Below, piece by piece: positions 40,651 through 53,222 of a stretch of DNA of 64,000 nt; position 1 is the stretch's first letter; each line of letters opens with the position of its first letter. Origin of the DNA: Misgurnus anguillicaudatus (taxonomy: Eukaryota; Chordata; Actinopteri; Cypriniformes; Cobitidae); contig NC_073339.2 of NCBI RefSeq assembly GCF_027580225.2, positions 43,957,501 through 44,021,500 of the forward strand, in the 5' to 3' direction. A program made the translations under genes and the position numbers. A model generated the notes under the pieces. It was given only the letters and a program-made list of their open reading frames with translations, ran no database searches and was not told where the DNA came from.

Positions 40651-41674
40651 TATAAATGTCTAAATCTAGCATAATATAATTATATTATATATAATTATAC
40701 TTTTAAATTAAAAACCAATAATTTAAAATGATTTACAAGTTACAAGAACATTAGTAATTATTAACCATGGCAGTGTTTAGGAGAAAATAAAATAGGCACG
40801 TTTGATCAAATAAGTATGCTAAATATATTTTCCTTAATTGCGCAAAATGTCACAGTTAAAAAGCTTTAGTGTGCAGATGGTTATTTTGGGAATTATGCAC
40901 TTAACCGGACCTTTTATGCACATTTCGGGTGCAGAATTGATGCGCCTAAATCATATTGAGTGCGCATTCTGCGCAATACTGTGCAGCATTGATGCTCTAG
41001 AAGCGTCCTCACACTCGCATGGGAATCCTCGCTCCGCAATGGAAAGCTAAGTTCATAACTATTAAAACACAAAAAGATTTGATGCATCGTGTGCTCAGCA
41101 CATACTGAATGCATCCATCCAACAACTTACTGAGACTTTATAAAATCAGATCTTTAAAACAGCCGACAGTTATTGAGGGTTTGTGTGTTGAATGACGCGT
41201 CTCATCCGTCCGCTTCACCTGTGAATCCTCAGCACATAGTGAATTGCATCCATCCAACAGCTTACTGAAACTTTATGAAATCAGATCTTTAATAAAGCCT
41301 AACGTTACAGTTATTGTGTGTGTTATTGTGCGTGCGCCTGTGTTGAATGACGCGTTTTTATCCGTCCGCTTCTCATCAGTAACTCAGTTTGCAAGTAGGC
41401 TAAGTTACAGTGTTTCTGTGAACATGAATATTTTTAAATGTGCGTTTGTTCCTTCACATGAAGCTATTGAGTGTAAGATGACTTTGATTATAGTGCATAA
41501 AAACGTTTATAGTGCTTTTATAATACTTTGACGTTTTAATCGCTTGTCAGTGACAACCATGGGTAATGCGCAGTATCGGAATTGGATCGGTCCTGTTAGT
41601 CCGATATCCGATCCAGCAAAAAATGCCGGATCGGCCCCGATACCGATCCAGAATATCGGATCGGTGCATCCCTA
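40431..41674. mobile_element. hAT-like element with 8-bp target duplication CTTAATTC
   Basis: The ends tagggatgcaccgatac and ggatcggtgcatcccta are inverted, with many copies of ccgatccgat-like motifs nearby. The 8 bases on the left (40423-40430) are CTTAATTC. On the right, the sequence CTTA (41675-41678) is continued as ATTC at 42573-42576 once the TA-flanked element between them is removed, giving CTTAATTC again. The interior has a CA repeat at about 40555-40648 and a tandem duplication of about 150 bases (about 41085-41200 and 41225-41340, with gcatccatccaaca and cttactgaaactttatgaaa). No transposase is recognised. Confidence 0.88.
40555..40648. repeat. CA microsatellite, imperfect at its start
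   Basis: A run of CA units with interruptions caggcaca and cgcaca in the first half, then pure to 40648. It lies inside the hAT-like element. Confidence 0.97.
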
Positions 41675-41678
41675 CTTA

Positions 41679-42570
41679 CCGTAAAACTTCAAATAATAGC
41701 CGAGTCCCAAATAGACGCCTGTCTCTTTTAGACGCCTGGTGTGACGACAGGTTTGGGTAAATAAACGCCTGTCTCAAATAAAGGCCTGGTCTGTTTTTTA
41801 GTTTCGGGTTGTATTTAATCTTCTAAAACCCGTCAGATAGTCTGTTTAAGACAGTTCTATGGTGCAGATTGAACACGCTAAAGTTTTTTTGCTTACCGGT
41901 AGATGTCACGTGACAGACGCAGTCGTTGCTTTACTCATCACTATGACAACATAACAAGCTTCGTCGCCAGAATTGAGGTGATGATGACAGTAGCGAAGTG
42001 GCAATCGAGGGAGTCAGTACTTTTCTCGGTGGGCCGGTAGTGTTTTGGGGCCGCTGATAATAGACGGGCTTTCAGTCTTTTGTCATGCATGCACTCCCGC
42101 CACACATTGTATTTCTCACGCGGAAACACTATTTATCATATTTAATATGCTGCAGCGCCTAAAATGTATCTGGCCGCACTGCTCTCTCTCTCTCTATCAA
42201 GCCCGTCTTCCCTAGAGTTCTAGTCGAGCGAGCCAATACAAAAAAAGAAAGAGGCTACACAACAGCCAATCAGAAAATAGCACTGTTGTATCTGGGTAAG
42301 ATTTCACGCAACAACCAATAAAAAAAACATATCCTTGTTTGCTTTATTTATACTGCCAATAATTTAAGACTGTTGTTATTACGCGAACTAATTTGTTAAA
42401 CACATTCAAATTAAAAATAAAACGTAATATATGTGGTAACCTCCTGCTTGTCATGCTGGAACAATTAAATTAAAAGCCTGTCTCTTATAGACGCCTGTCT
42501 CTATTAGACGCCTGGTGTGATGATAGGTTTGGGAAAATAAAAGCCCGGGCTATTATTTGAAGTTTTACGG
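41679..42570. mobile_element. TA-flanked MITE nested in a hAT target duplication
   Basis: The ends ccgtaaaacttcaaataat and its complement attatttgaagttttacgg are inverted repeats of about 23 bases. TA lies immediately outside each end (41677-41678 and 42571-42572), the target duplication of Tc1/mariner-like elements. Just inside the ends, a strip with gacgcctgtctctttta or similar and gacgcctggtgtgacga occurs in the same orientation at both sides (about 41711-41790 and 42477-42545), which is unusual for an inverted-repeat element. No coding content is seen. Confidence 0.85.
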
Positions 42571-43120
42571 TAATTCCCAAATGCAGATTTGGCTAATGAT
42601 CAACCATTTGCAAAAATAAAGTGCAACAGATCTTTAGACGGGAAATTTCCATCCTGTTTGCGACTGTGTCCATGTGGACGTGGTCAAAAGTAACTTGGTT
42701 GTTGACAGAATTAAGGTCTTGTTTTTCTGACTTGAACCCTTTGGGATTCAGTTATGGTGCTGATGTGTTGGAGACTAGATATCCTGCATGTACACAAAGG
42801 GCATGACAAAATGTCTGACTGGAAAATCCTGCTCCAGCCAGTTTTGAGCTGGCTATGGATTGTTTTAGATGGTCCAGAATGGTTTATGATGGGTAGATGA
42901 TTCATGTTGGACAAAAGTTTTTTTCTTCAAAAGTTTACTTATTGCCTTTAGCACACTAACGTTGGGAATTTACTACATAGTTTACTTTTGTTATTTGCAA
43001 ACTATTTCACAACCATGCAGTAGTTGGTTCCGGTAAATGTGAAAGTCGGCACACCTCTGATCTACTGGTCGTCCTTCAACGTGATGCCCAGCTGATGCCT
43101 GACCAACGATCACCGACAGA

Positions 43121-43265
43121 ACCCGCTTTATCTCCGCTTAATATATATATATATCTCAAGGGTTTTTTCCTCCTAGGACTTTTTTTATTTCCCTGGCTAA
43201 AAAGCCCGGGGTTTTTTTCACCTAGGGGGTTTTTCAACCCGGGGAGGCAGCCTTCTTGGGCTTTA
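43121..43265 (+). repeat. retroposon 3' piece
   Basis: It is related to 15425-15580: tcctaggacttttttta, ttccctggctaaaaagcccg and ctagggggtttttcaacccg. The gaattg tail is absent. Confidence 0.5.
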
Positions 43266-43623
43266 CTTAGCACCATCTTCTACGTTACATAAGTAATACG
43301 CTTGCTTATAATGTTGATTCATAGTCGCAGCAAAAATGGCTATTAGAAAGTAATGCTGCATACGCACCAAAAGCGAAGCATCGTGTTCCTCGCTTTAAAT
43401 TACTTGCGGTATTTAACTTCGCATCATGCAATAGTTGAATATTTTCAACTTGCATGGAATATGCGTTTGAGGCGAATAGCGCTTGTTTGCATCCCAATTT
43501 GCTTCATTTGCACCGTCCTGTGCAAATTTGCATTTATTTGCGTCTTTGCAATGACTTTGTGTGTAATCAATCGACTCACACAAACAGTTAAATTAGCTTC
43601 TGATGTGTACGCAGCGGCAGCAT

Positions 43624-44091
43624 TATGCTGCGTTCAGACCAGCCGCGGTAAAGGCGTCAAGCGCGAGTGATGTCAATGTTAAGACGCGTTGATCTGGGTC
43701 TGGAGGTCTCACGGCACGAATGAGGAGTTAAGCGCAGCACGGTAGATGCGATTCCACCTCATTTGCGCATCTACTTTGCACGAATGGCGCAAATTGAGTG
43801 AGTTGAGCGTTGCTGTGGCAAACGCGCAAGTTGAAAAAATGTAACTTTGGGGGAAAAACGCACCGCGTTAAACAATCAGGAGTTTGCTCTTGTAGTAACG
43901 TGATTACAGGACGCGAGCGGAGTGGCAGAAGCCTCCCATGACACGAATTTCCCCATAAATGTCTCGATGACTAGAATTTCACGTGCTGCTTTTACGCACG
44001 AATGAAGCGAGTAAACTCAAACTATTCAAGCGGCAAACTAGGCATGGTAAACGTGATTTTGACATCTCAAAGGCGCCTGGTGTGAACCCAC
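43624..44091. mobile_element. hAT-like element with atgctgcgttcagacc end
   Basis: The left end atgctgcgttcagaccagc and the right strip cgcctggtgtgaaccca are imperfect inverted ends. A related copy lies at about 53789-54303. Both share an internal strip with accaatcaggagcttgctct or aacaatcaggagtttgctct. No coding frame is seen. Confidence 0.65.
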
Positions 44092-44913
44092 GGTTAGGCT
44101 GCAAGATAGTAACTAACAAAATATTGCAAATGTGATGATCTACGATACCTGAATGATTTTAATACTTAAAAATGTATGCATAATGAAGGTTTAAGGTTGA
44201 TGCTAATAGCTGAGCAAAAAACAGTGTCACATTTTCTTTTCTCAAAAAAGAATGTGAAAGAAGTGTTTGGTTTTTAAATATATTGTAATTTTAAATTGGT
44301 TTTACAATTTTAAAGAAACATAATGCGTCGCATATCATATTGTTTAGTACACATCACATTTTTCTCTCACAATTGCCCAATCCTATTAGTAAATAAAATA
44401 TTGCATTTTAATAATTTGAACAAATTGTGCATACATGTTTTTAGCACACTTAAAACATAAATATTAAAAAAATATTAAAAAATACCATAAATTATAAGAG
44501 TTTTATAAGTCTGTTCATAAGCTAATACTGCGGATTTTAACGCTCACATACCCCACCTTTCAGTCCGGATGAAGGGGTCACACAGCACATTGCACACAGG
44601 ATGAGGGGTGTGATCAGTGAGCTTGTAAGGTCTTTAGATGTCCTTGAGTCCTTGACTTAATAATAATTCTCTATTCTCACACACAGGATGTGTTTTACTA
44701 TGTCATGACCTATTTTATTATTTTTATTTGGGTCACGGTTGCTTCTTTCCGAAACATATGCTGTGAGTGTGATTTAGGGTTGCTGTTTAAAGCAGGCATC
44801 ACTATTACTATTGCTCATACTGCAATAGATAAAAAGATAAGATTAGATGTAAAGATGTTTAATTACTTTTCTAAATTTTCATACTAAGGATTTTTAAACC
44901 TGGAAATAGGACA

Positions 44914-45898
44914 AGTTTGGTTCCGAAACGCGGTAAATGCCATTTAAGAAAAAATTAGTTACCGCCAAAATCAGTATTGTATCATGTCAGTATTTAATAG
45001 AAATTCTTAATTTTATGCAAAATACAATATCCGCCATGTTATTCTGTCATCTTTTCTCCCTTTTTCCTAAAACGCAATAAACGCCACTCCTCCTTTTTTG
45101 CAGAATGCAATAAATCTGCTTAACCAATCACAACGCACCATTCCACGCATTGTAAACAACAATGGCGATGTGTTGAATACACAAAATTGTACTTTGTGTT
45201 CAACAAACAAACAAAAACAAAATAATACTTAGATGGTATTGATAAACCTGTGGTAGTTTTCTGTGACGGGAAAGAAACAAAATCCATCAACATCTAATAA
45301 TTTACGCGAGAGGCACTTGGGAGACGGAAAAATGTCGGCTGTTGCTTGTTCTCACACGATAGCATTAAGCTTCTGTCATGCTAACACATTTACCCCAGGG
45401 GATCTTACGAAAAACTTGACATTATATTATGCGAAGCCATCGAAAATCGAGCAGGACCAAAACATTTTACAGCTGATCGCTGTCAAATAAGTTGAGCGAC
45501 GACGTCCCAAGAATGACAGCATCAGTGATAGTGTGCTTAATATGACAAGTGTTTTGATTAATGCCATTAATGTTTATTTAATCAGTGTATACCACTAGTA
45601 AACTAAATGAATATAGCATGACAAAGATGAATGCACATTTATATTTTGATTCAACAGATTTATACCATTTTGAAAAAAATAAATGTGTCATGCATTTATT
45701 GCATTTTGTGGAAAAGATAATCAGTTTTTATAATAAATCAAATTATGGATTTGAATTTTTTATGTTTTTTAACCTAAAGATGCTATGTGAAAGTTTGTAA
45801 CAGAAAATAGTGTTTTTTATATTGTCACTTTTTGGTATAGAAAAAATGTTTTTACCAAAATTAGTCAAAATGGATTTATTGCGTTTTGGAACCAAACT
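44914..45898. mobile_element. DNA element with agtttggttccgaaacgc ends
   Basis: The left end agtttggttccgaaacgcgg and the right end gcgttttggaaccaaact are inverted. The element is 985 bases. It contains a reading frame at 45263-45490 that may be a remnant of its own gene. Confidence 0.7.
45263..45490 (+). pseudogene. possible transposon-encoded protein remnant
   Basis: A 75-codon frame in the middle of the 44914-45898 element contains FTPGDLTKNLTLYYAKPSKI and EQDQNILQLIAVK before a TAA. Reading past the stop in the same frame gives a basic strip with RRRPKN, which looks like continuing protein sequence. The strip KPSKIEQDQ looks like a real protein motif to me, perhaps from multicopy fish transposon genes, but I cannot name the family. 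A protein search against fish proteomes would decide. Confidence 0.35.
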
Positions 45899-46822
45899 CT
45901 TCACATATAAATATATTTTTATATTACCCCCTAGAAATGTGGTTAACTGCTCATATCATCTTGGCAAATGCATAGCAACACTGACATTGTGACGGAAGGT
46001 TAAGTACATTTAAAAGTGCCTCTTTAGGGTTGCCTTTGTACTTTAATTCCCTCATAGATTGGCCTATCGAGGGCCACCAACCTTTTTTGGCAGCTTTTTC
46101 TGATGCTTTGGTTTAAACAATCTGTCACATTGTATGAAACGTGTGTATTTGCCTTCAGGAGGTCCTCATGCGAGATCTACCGCTCAAGTGTTGATGGGAC
46201 CACCAGAGCAGCCCATCTCCCTCCTCATGTGCAGAGACATCAGTTAATGCGATATTCTCACAGGGACCAAAGTTTGACCTCACTCACAGACAGACGCTTT
46301 ATTGTGCGGTAAAAGTCTGATTTGTTGGATGCCCCGGGCCGTGTGTGACACATTGTCATCCGCAGTGTCCAATCCAGAGCTCAATAAAAGGTTTCTGAGG
46401 AAAGAACCAGAAGCTTTACACCATTGGCCTTTTATTTTTCGTGTTTTTTATTTTATTTAAGGGTCAGATTGTGAAGGGACAGAGTTTTGGGTGTTTTTGG
46501 TTGTTAGTCAAGCTCAAAAATCAGGTCTATACCGGGCTGGCCATGCTGGGAGATTATATCCCTTTCCTTTTGCATGCATCAAAACTTTCACTATCTGACA
46601 GCTAATCTGTTTTTCTCCTCGGCACTTGATTTGACGGATGGTGAGATTAAAGAGCTTTTCAGTGGGCTTTAAATACCCTAGTCCTCTATAGGGATGTATG
46701 CTTAAGCAGTAAGACAGATATACAGTACAGCACAGTGTAGAAGAGGTGAAGATTTCTAGTAGCATTTTATTTTTTACTTTTAATGGTAAAACTGCCCACC
46801 ATTTTCCATATTTGATCCTCTC

Positions 46823-47683
46823 CAGGTTGTCCCGCAGCACTTTGCAGTTCGGGCGGCCCGCCTAAGGTGGGAAACCCTACCGCCTTAACTATGTCAAAAA
46901 AAAATTTGCTGCACAAAAGGCAGTCAAGTGCATCTCGGAATATAGCGCAGACACGCTTCTCATCCCGAGCAGGCACGCGTGCCACAGCCAAATGAAAGAA
47001 AGACGTGGTCCATCACTGTCTGGAGGATAACTAGTAGCCAGTTGATAAAACATCTTGGAGAATAGTGCAGACGCGCTTCACGTCGCGAGCGTGCATGCGC
47101 ACCACACGGTTGAAATGGTCTGTCAACTGTCTGGAGGATAGCCAGTTGATAAAACGCACGTGAAAACTGTAAGTGGACTTATGTTTTGGGTTTATTTAAG
47201 CCTGTTATTGTATTAGTCCATAGTTTTTGCAAATTTAAAGTAAGTTAGCTGGTGATTTTTGTCGTTTAAGCAACCTGCTAGCTAGGTTGCATGTGCCTGT
47301 TGATTGGATATGAACACTCTTTCTTACATTATTTATGTGCATTATTTACATGCTACAGTAGTTACACTCCTTGTAATTAATAGTGGGGAAATAATCAATA
47401 TTCGCGCTATCTATTATCCTTCGCCAGACGTTCTACAAATCTGCTTCAGTTTGTGTTTATTAACCCTTTAGTTTCACTTAATCACGCAGCTATTCCCGTT
47501 AGAGGTATCTGTAAAAAACATTTAATTCATTAATAATCTAATATGTGTTCATTTTCTGTCATAGTTTCTTCAAAATTAAGTTTTATTTAAGTGTTTTAAA
47601 TAAAAATATTTTCATTTTCATCATGACGCGTACGCCCCGCCCCTTTGATGCGCGCCCCCGTCCACAACCACCTTAACTAATTA
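46823..47683 (-). mobile_element. DNA element, reverse copy of 26516-27305
   Basis: Read on the minus strand it matches the forward copy over most of its length, including the cgtacgcgtcatgatga and aaagtgctgcggga strips. A strip of about 115 bases around gtctggaggata and gccagttgataaaac (46950-47155) is duplicated in tandem in this copy only. Confidence 0.75.
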
Positions 47684-48220
47684 ATTTTCTAATTTTCTAA
47701 ACAGGCTATTTTGGTTACTTTATAAGACCATGACCAGCGATTGGATGGTTTAGCAGGGCCCTCAGATGGTGAGAAGATGATCGGAGTATCTAGAGACATA
47801 TGGGATCAATAATGAGTTTTTTGTCTTAAATGATGTCGTCTCATGTCCGTCCTACTTCCTAAATGATAGAAGCATATTGTTTTCTTTCACGCTCATAATC
47901 TTGCTTTCATCTTCAAACGGATCCACGTTCAATTGACCCCCAATGTGTTTTCCAGCCTTAAGATCCGACATGTGTTCATTCATCAATCATTATCTCGTCA
48001 TCATCCCATTTGTCCGTATTTTTACTTTGATGTATAATTCTCACGCTTTCTCATTCATGAAAATTTTATTTACTTTTTTGCATTCAGGTTTATTGGTCGC
48101 ATTAGATGTAGCACATTTCATTTGTAAGCAATCAAATTTTTGTAACACAACTTAAGATTTCGGTCATTTCGTACACCTTTACATGTTGGTTACCAAACCA
48201 GAGGAAAGCAGGCAACATAA

Positions 48221-48454
<234 letters not shown>

Positions 48455-48581
48455 TGATGCCCATTTATCTCAAAACTTCACAGAGCTTCCAGACGCCTCG
48501 CGTATGACGACATAACCAGATGTACTGTATGTCACAATGCAACACAATCATATCAATAAACGTAATAATTGTAAGTTAATA

Positions 48582-48656
48582 ATTGCGTTAGCACCGCAAA
48601 GGTCATGGGTTCGAATTCAGGGAATATATAGCTAAGTGTCTATCAAATGCATAAAT
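48582..48656 (+). repeat. tRNA-derived SINE, short copy
   Basis: The head attgcgttagcaccgcaaag and B-box-like gtcatgggttcgaattc are followed directly by a shortened tail strip, gtctatcaaatgcataaatg. It is the same family as the copy at 21165. Confidence 0.6.
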
Positions 48657-48854
48657 GTATATGTATTTATGCCATTTATATTCATATACTTTAGCATTGG
48701 TTTTAACATCATTGCCGTTTTTCTGCACTCACTTTCACAGACACCGCAAGCTCAGTTACAAGATCCTCAAAAAATGCATTTTGGGATTCATAAAAAGTAC
48801 CTTTTAAAGTGGTCTGGAATGCTAACAGCAAACCTTACTGAGTCTTATATCTTA

Positions 48855-48855
<1 letters not shown>

Positions 48856-48921
<66 letters not shown>
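48856..48921. repeat. CA microsatellite
   Basis: A pure run of about 33 AC units. Confidence 0.97.
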
Positions 48922-48923
<2 letters not shown>

Positions 48924-49494
48924 CTCTCTTCATTTAGTCCTGGATAAAAGAGGGCAGCAGGTGTTGTGTTTCTGTGTAGATAAGGGCATGTCTTCTCTCT
49001 TCTATCAGCCCTGTAATCAAGAGTGGTCTCACAGGTGGAGCTGCGTCTCTGGCCCCTATGAGCACTCCAGTAAAGAGTGGGCTCAGAGAGCGAGCTGCAT
49101 CACAGGCCCCAAACAAAGCCTATGATAGAGATGCTGAGCTCTTCATTCCATCTCTGTTTCTCATGCTTGTCACTCGTTTCTGGTTTCCTCGGCAGTTTAC
49201 GTGAGAAAACACAGCTTAATAGAGATAAATATATGTTTAAAAAACAAACAGGCTTTCATCATGTTGTGTAAATCATTGTGCTCATAATTATCTCATTTTG
49301 CAAATAGCATTTAAATCTTCTCTAGTTTTAGTGTATTTAAACTAGTGAAGCATTATATTCATATATTTATTACAATTGTATTATTTATTATAAAGCATCT
49401 TTCTGACAGGAATGAGTTCCTGTAATTTTCTAGGTTTTATGATCCATATTGCAATAAGAAGCTCCAAGGCCTGTGGAGGTTGAGCAATTACATT

Positions 49495-49844
49495 TGTGTG
49501 TGCTTGTGTTTTTTGTGTATGAGTGTGTTTGTACACTTGTTGTGTTTATTGTGTTTGTGCTTAAGTGTTTGTGTGTGTGTGTGCATTTGAGTATGTTTGT
49601 GTGCATGTGTGTGCATGTGTTTGTTTAATTGTGTGCAATTGTGTTTGTTTGTGTGTGCGCGCTTGTGTATGTTTTTGTTTGTGCACTTGACTGTATTTGT
49701 GGTGTGTGTGTGTGTGTGTGTGTTTGATTGCTTTTGTGTGTGTGCTTGAGAGTTTATTTGTGTTTGCTTGCATATGTTTTGTGTGTGTTCTTGGTTGTGT
49801 AGTTAAGTGGTTTATGTGTTTGCTTCTGTTTGTGTGCGTGTTTA

Positions 49845-49909
<65 letters not shown>

Positions 49910-50081
49910 GTTTGTGTACAAAAATATTTTGTGTATGTGCTTTGTGTGTGTGTTTATTTGTTCTTGTTTGTGTAATTTTGTGTGAGTGTGTGTGTCCTTC
50001 TGTGTGTGTCGTTCTGTGTGTGTCGTTCTGTGTGTGTCGTTCTGTGTGTGTCGTTCTGTGTGTGTCGTTCTGTGTGTGTCG

Positions 50082-50126
<45 letters not shown>

Positions 50127-50544
50127 TTTGTGTAATTAAGTGTGTTTTGTGTGTGTGTGTTTGTTTTTGTTTGTGTAATAAAGTTTTTTTTAAAAGTGTG
50201 TGCTTGTGTGCATATTTGTTCTTGTTTGTGTAATTAGGTGTTGTGTGTGTGTTTGTTTGTGTAATTAAGTGTGTTTTGTGTGTGCTTGTCTGCATATTTG
50301 TTCTTTTTTGTATAATTAGGTGTGTTTGTTTGTGTAATTAAGTGTGTTTTGTGTGTGCATATTTGTTCTTTTTTGTGTAATTAAGTGTGGTGTGTGTGTT
50401 TGTTTGTGTAATTAAGTGTGGTGTGTTTGTGTTTGTGTGCATATTTGTTCTTTTTTGTATAATTAGGTGTGTTTGTGTGTTTGTTTGTGTAATTAAGTGT
50501 GTGTGTGTGTGTGGGTGTGTGTGTGTGTGTGTGTGTGACTAGAG

Positions 50545-50627
<83 letters not shown>

Positions 50628-50960
50628 TTTGTATAATTAAGTGTGGTGTGTTAGTTTGTATAATTAAGAGTTTTCTGTGTGATTGTGTGCGTATTTTTCG
50701 TTCTTTTTTATGTAATTAGGTGTGTTTTTATCTATGTAATTAAGTGTTTTTGTGTGTGTGCTGTGTGCGTATTTGTTCTTGTTTGTGTAATTAAATGTTT
50801 TGTGTGAGTGTGTGTGCCCTTCTGTGTATGTCCTTATGTGTGTGTTCTTGTTTCTGTAATTAAGTGTGTTTTTTGTGTGTGTGTTTTTGTTTGTGTAATT
50901 AAGTTTTTATTTATTTGTGTGCTTATGTGTGTGTGTATTTTGTCATTAGATGGTCACAGG
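49495..50960. repeat. TG-rich tract with microsatellites and a 12-bp minisatellite
   Basis: Almost pure T and G on the + strand for about 1.4 kb. It includes TG runs at 49849-49906, 50085-50122 and 50547-50623, and six perfect copies of the 12-base unit TGTGTGTCGTTC at about 50001-50084, preceded by a variant with CCTTC. Between and after these, a larger irregular unit built on tttgtgtaattaagtgtg recurs about ten times to 50900. Cys/Val-rich frames on + and His/Thr-rich frames on - are artefacts. Confidence 0.95.
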
Positions 50961-51435
50961 TGTGTGTGTCTGTTCTGTCAGAGAGACGTGCTATCAGTGG
51001 TGTGCGGTCAGTGACCCGGCCCTGAGGTCGGACTCTTCTGCTGTGACACAGACCCTCACGACTCATTAAAGGGGCTCTGGTGGCTTTTAGCTGCTAATCT
51101 CTTTTGTTCCTCCTCAGTGGAGTTTTATTTAGAGAACCACAGCTGTGAAACCTAATCCAATTCACTCTGTCCTGCTCCTGTCACACTAATGATACGCATC
51201 CAAATTTGTTTCTGTATTCATAGTGGGATCGCATTAAAGATTGAACTGTGGGCTTTAACAATGTTTTCAAATGACTTTTAACACTGCAAGTAACTTAAAC
51301 AAGAGTCTCCAAAGTAACTAAAAGTCTCATATCAAGTCTATTTTTTATCATTTAATTGTATTGGTTTTATAACATATTATTAAGCTGCATATTATCCAAT
51401 ATTATTTATTATTAAGATTAATAAATGTACATTAA

Positions 51436-52158
51436 AGGAATAGTCTACTCATTTTCAATATTAAAATATGTTATTACCTTAACTAAGAATTGTTGATACA
51501 TCCCTCTATCATCTGTGTGCGTGCACGAAAGCGCTGGAGCGCGTTGCGACGCTTCGATAGCATTTAGCTTAGCCCCATTCATTCAATGTTACAATTTAGA
51601 GATAAAGTTAGAAGTGACCAAACACATCAACGTTTTTCCTATTTAAGACGAGTAGTTATACGAGCAAGTGTGGTGGTACAAAACAAAACGTAGCGCTTTT
51701 CCAAGCGGACCCAAAAGAGGAACCACATCCTACGGCGCAACAGCACCCCTGGGAGCACTTCGACTCGCCTGAAAAGTCCGCTCCCCTTCTCCCTCTCATA
51801 ATAGGAGAGGGAAGGTGTTACTGCGCCGAGTTGAAGTACTCCCAAAAGTGCCACCACGCCATAAAACACAGTTCCTCTTTTAAATCCGCTTAGAAAAGCG
51901 CTACGTTTTATTTTGTACCACCAAACTTGCTCGTATAACTACTCGTCTTAAATAGGAAAAACGTTGATGTGTTTGGTCACTTCTAACTTTATCTCTAAAT
52001 GGTACCATTGAATGAATGGGGCTAAGCTAAATGCTATCGAAGCATCGCAGCGCGCTCCAGCGCTTACGTGCACGCACACAGATGATAGAGGGATGTATCA
52101 ACAATTCTTAGTTAAGGTAATAACATATTTTAATATTGAAAATGAGTTGACTATTCCT
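51436..52158. mobile_element. TTAA-flanked foldback element with long arms
   Basis: The arms (51436-51720 and about 51878-52158) are nearly perfect inverted repeats, starting aggaatagtctactcatttt and ending in its complement. TTAA flanks both sides at 51432-51435 and 52159-52162. The centre is also partly self-complementary (cctcccctt-like strips around ctccctctcataataggaga). It has no coding content. Confidence 0.88.
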
Positions 52159-52368
52159 TTAAGAATTATGAACAATTGTAAAACTATTTATTGGTGTCAT
52201 TTATTGTATTTTTTAATTTTCATAATTTTTTACATTTTGTATCTGATATATGCTGCTCTGGCTTTGTAAAAAAATTACAATAGCTATTACAATATTATAG
52301 TTGGTAAATAATCTAGCTTGCTACTTCTTTTCAATGAATAGTTTAACTTCTTAAGCTAAACTTATTAA

Positions 52369-52998
<630 letters not shown>

Positions 52999-53177
52999 GA
53001 ACCTGAAATCTTTGCATGCTTTCTGTTTTCTGTGTGCTTTTCCTGGGTCTTTTTGTCTTTTCTGCTTTGAATACTACGTTCTTCTGAGATGTAGTTCAGC
53101 CCCCTCCCCAAAATGTATGACTTTGCATAAGACACGAGCATAGAAAAATTGGGTTATATATTGTGTCTGTGTTTCAG

Positions 53178-53222
53178 GGGGTTCGCCATGTTCACTGGGG
53201 TTCCCCTTTTGTTAAGGTAGCG
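53178..53222 (+). CDS. candidate 45-bp cassette exon of pard3b
   Basis: The acceptor gtctgtgtttcag ends at 53177 and a strong donor gtaagt starts at 53223. The 45 bases are open in the frame of the flanking exons, phase 0 on both sides, and read GVRHVHWGSPFVKVA. A weaker donor, gtagcg, at 53217 would give 39 bases, also in frame. Insertion would be between the end of PDZ3 and the ENQEVSQ exon. I do not recall an equivalent in mammals, so it may be a fish-specific or chance exon. Confidence 0.45.

Noticed and set aside
50001..50084. CRISPR-like array of short repeats
   Set aside because: The units are directly adjacent without spacers, in a vertebrate intron; it is a minisatellite.
49697..50295. 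Frames of 70-113 codons rich in Cys/Val or His/Thr
   Set aside because: They are translations of TG/CA microsatellite DNA and appear on both strands.
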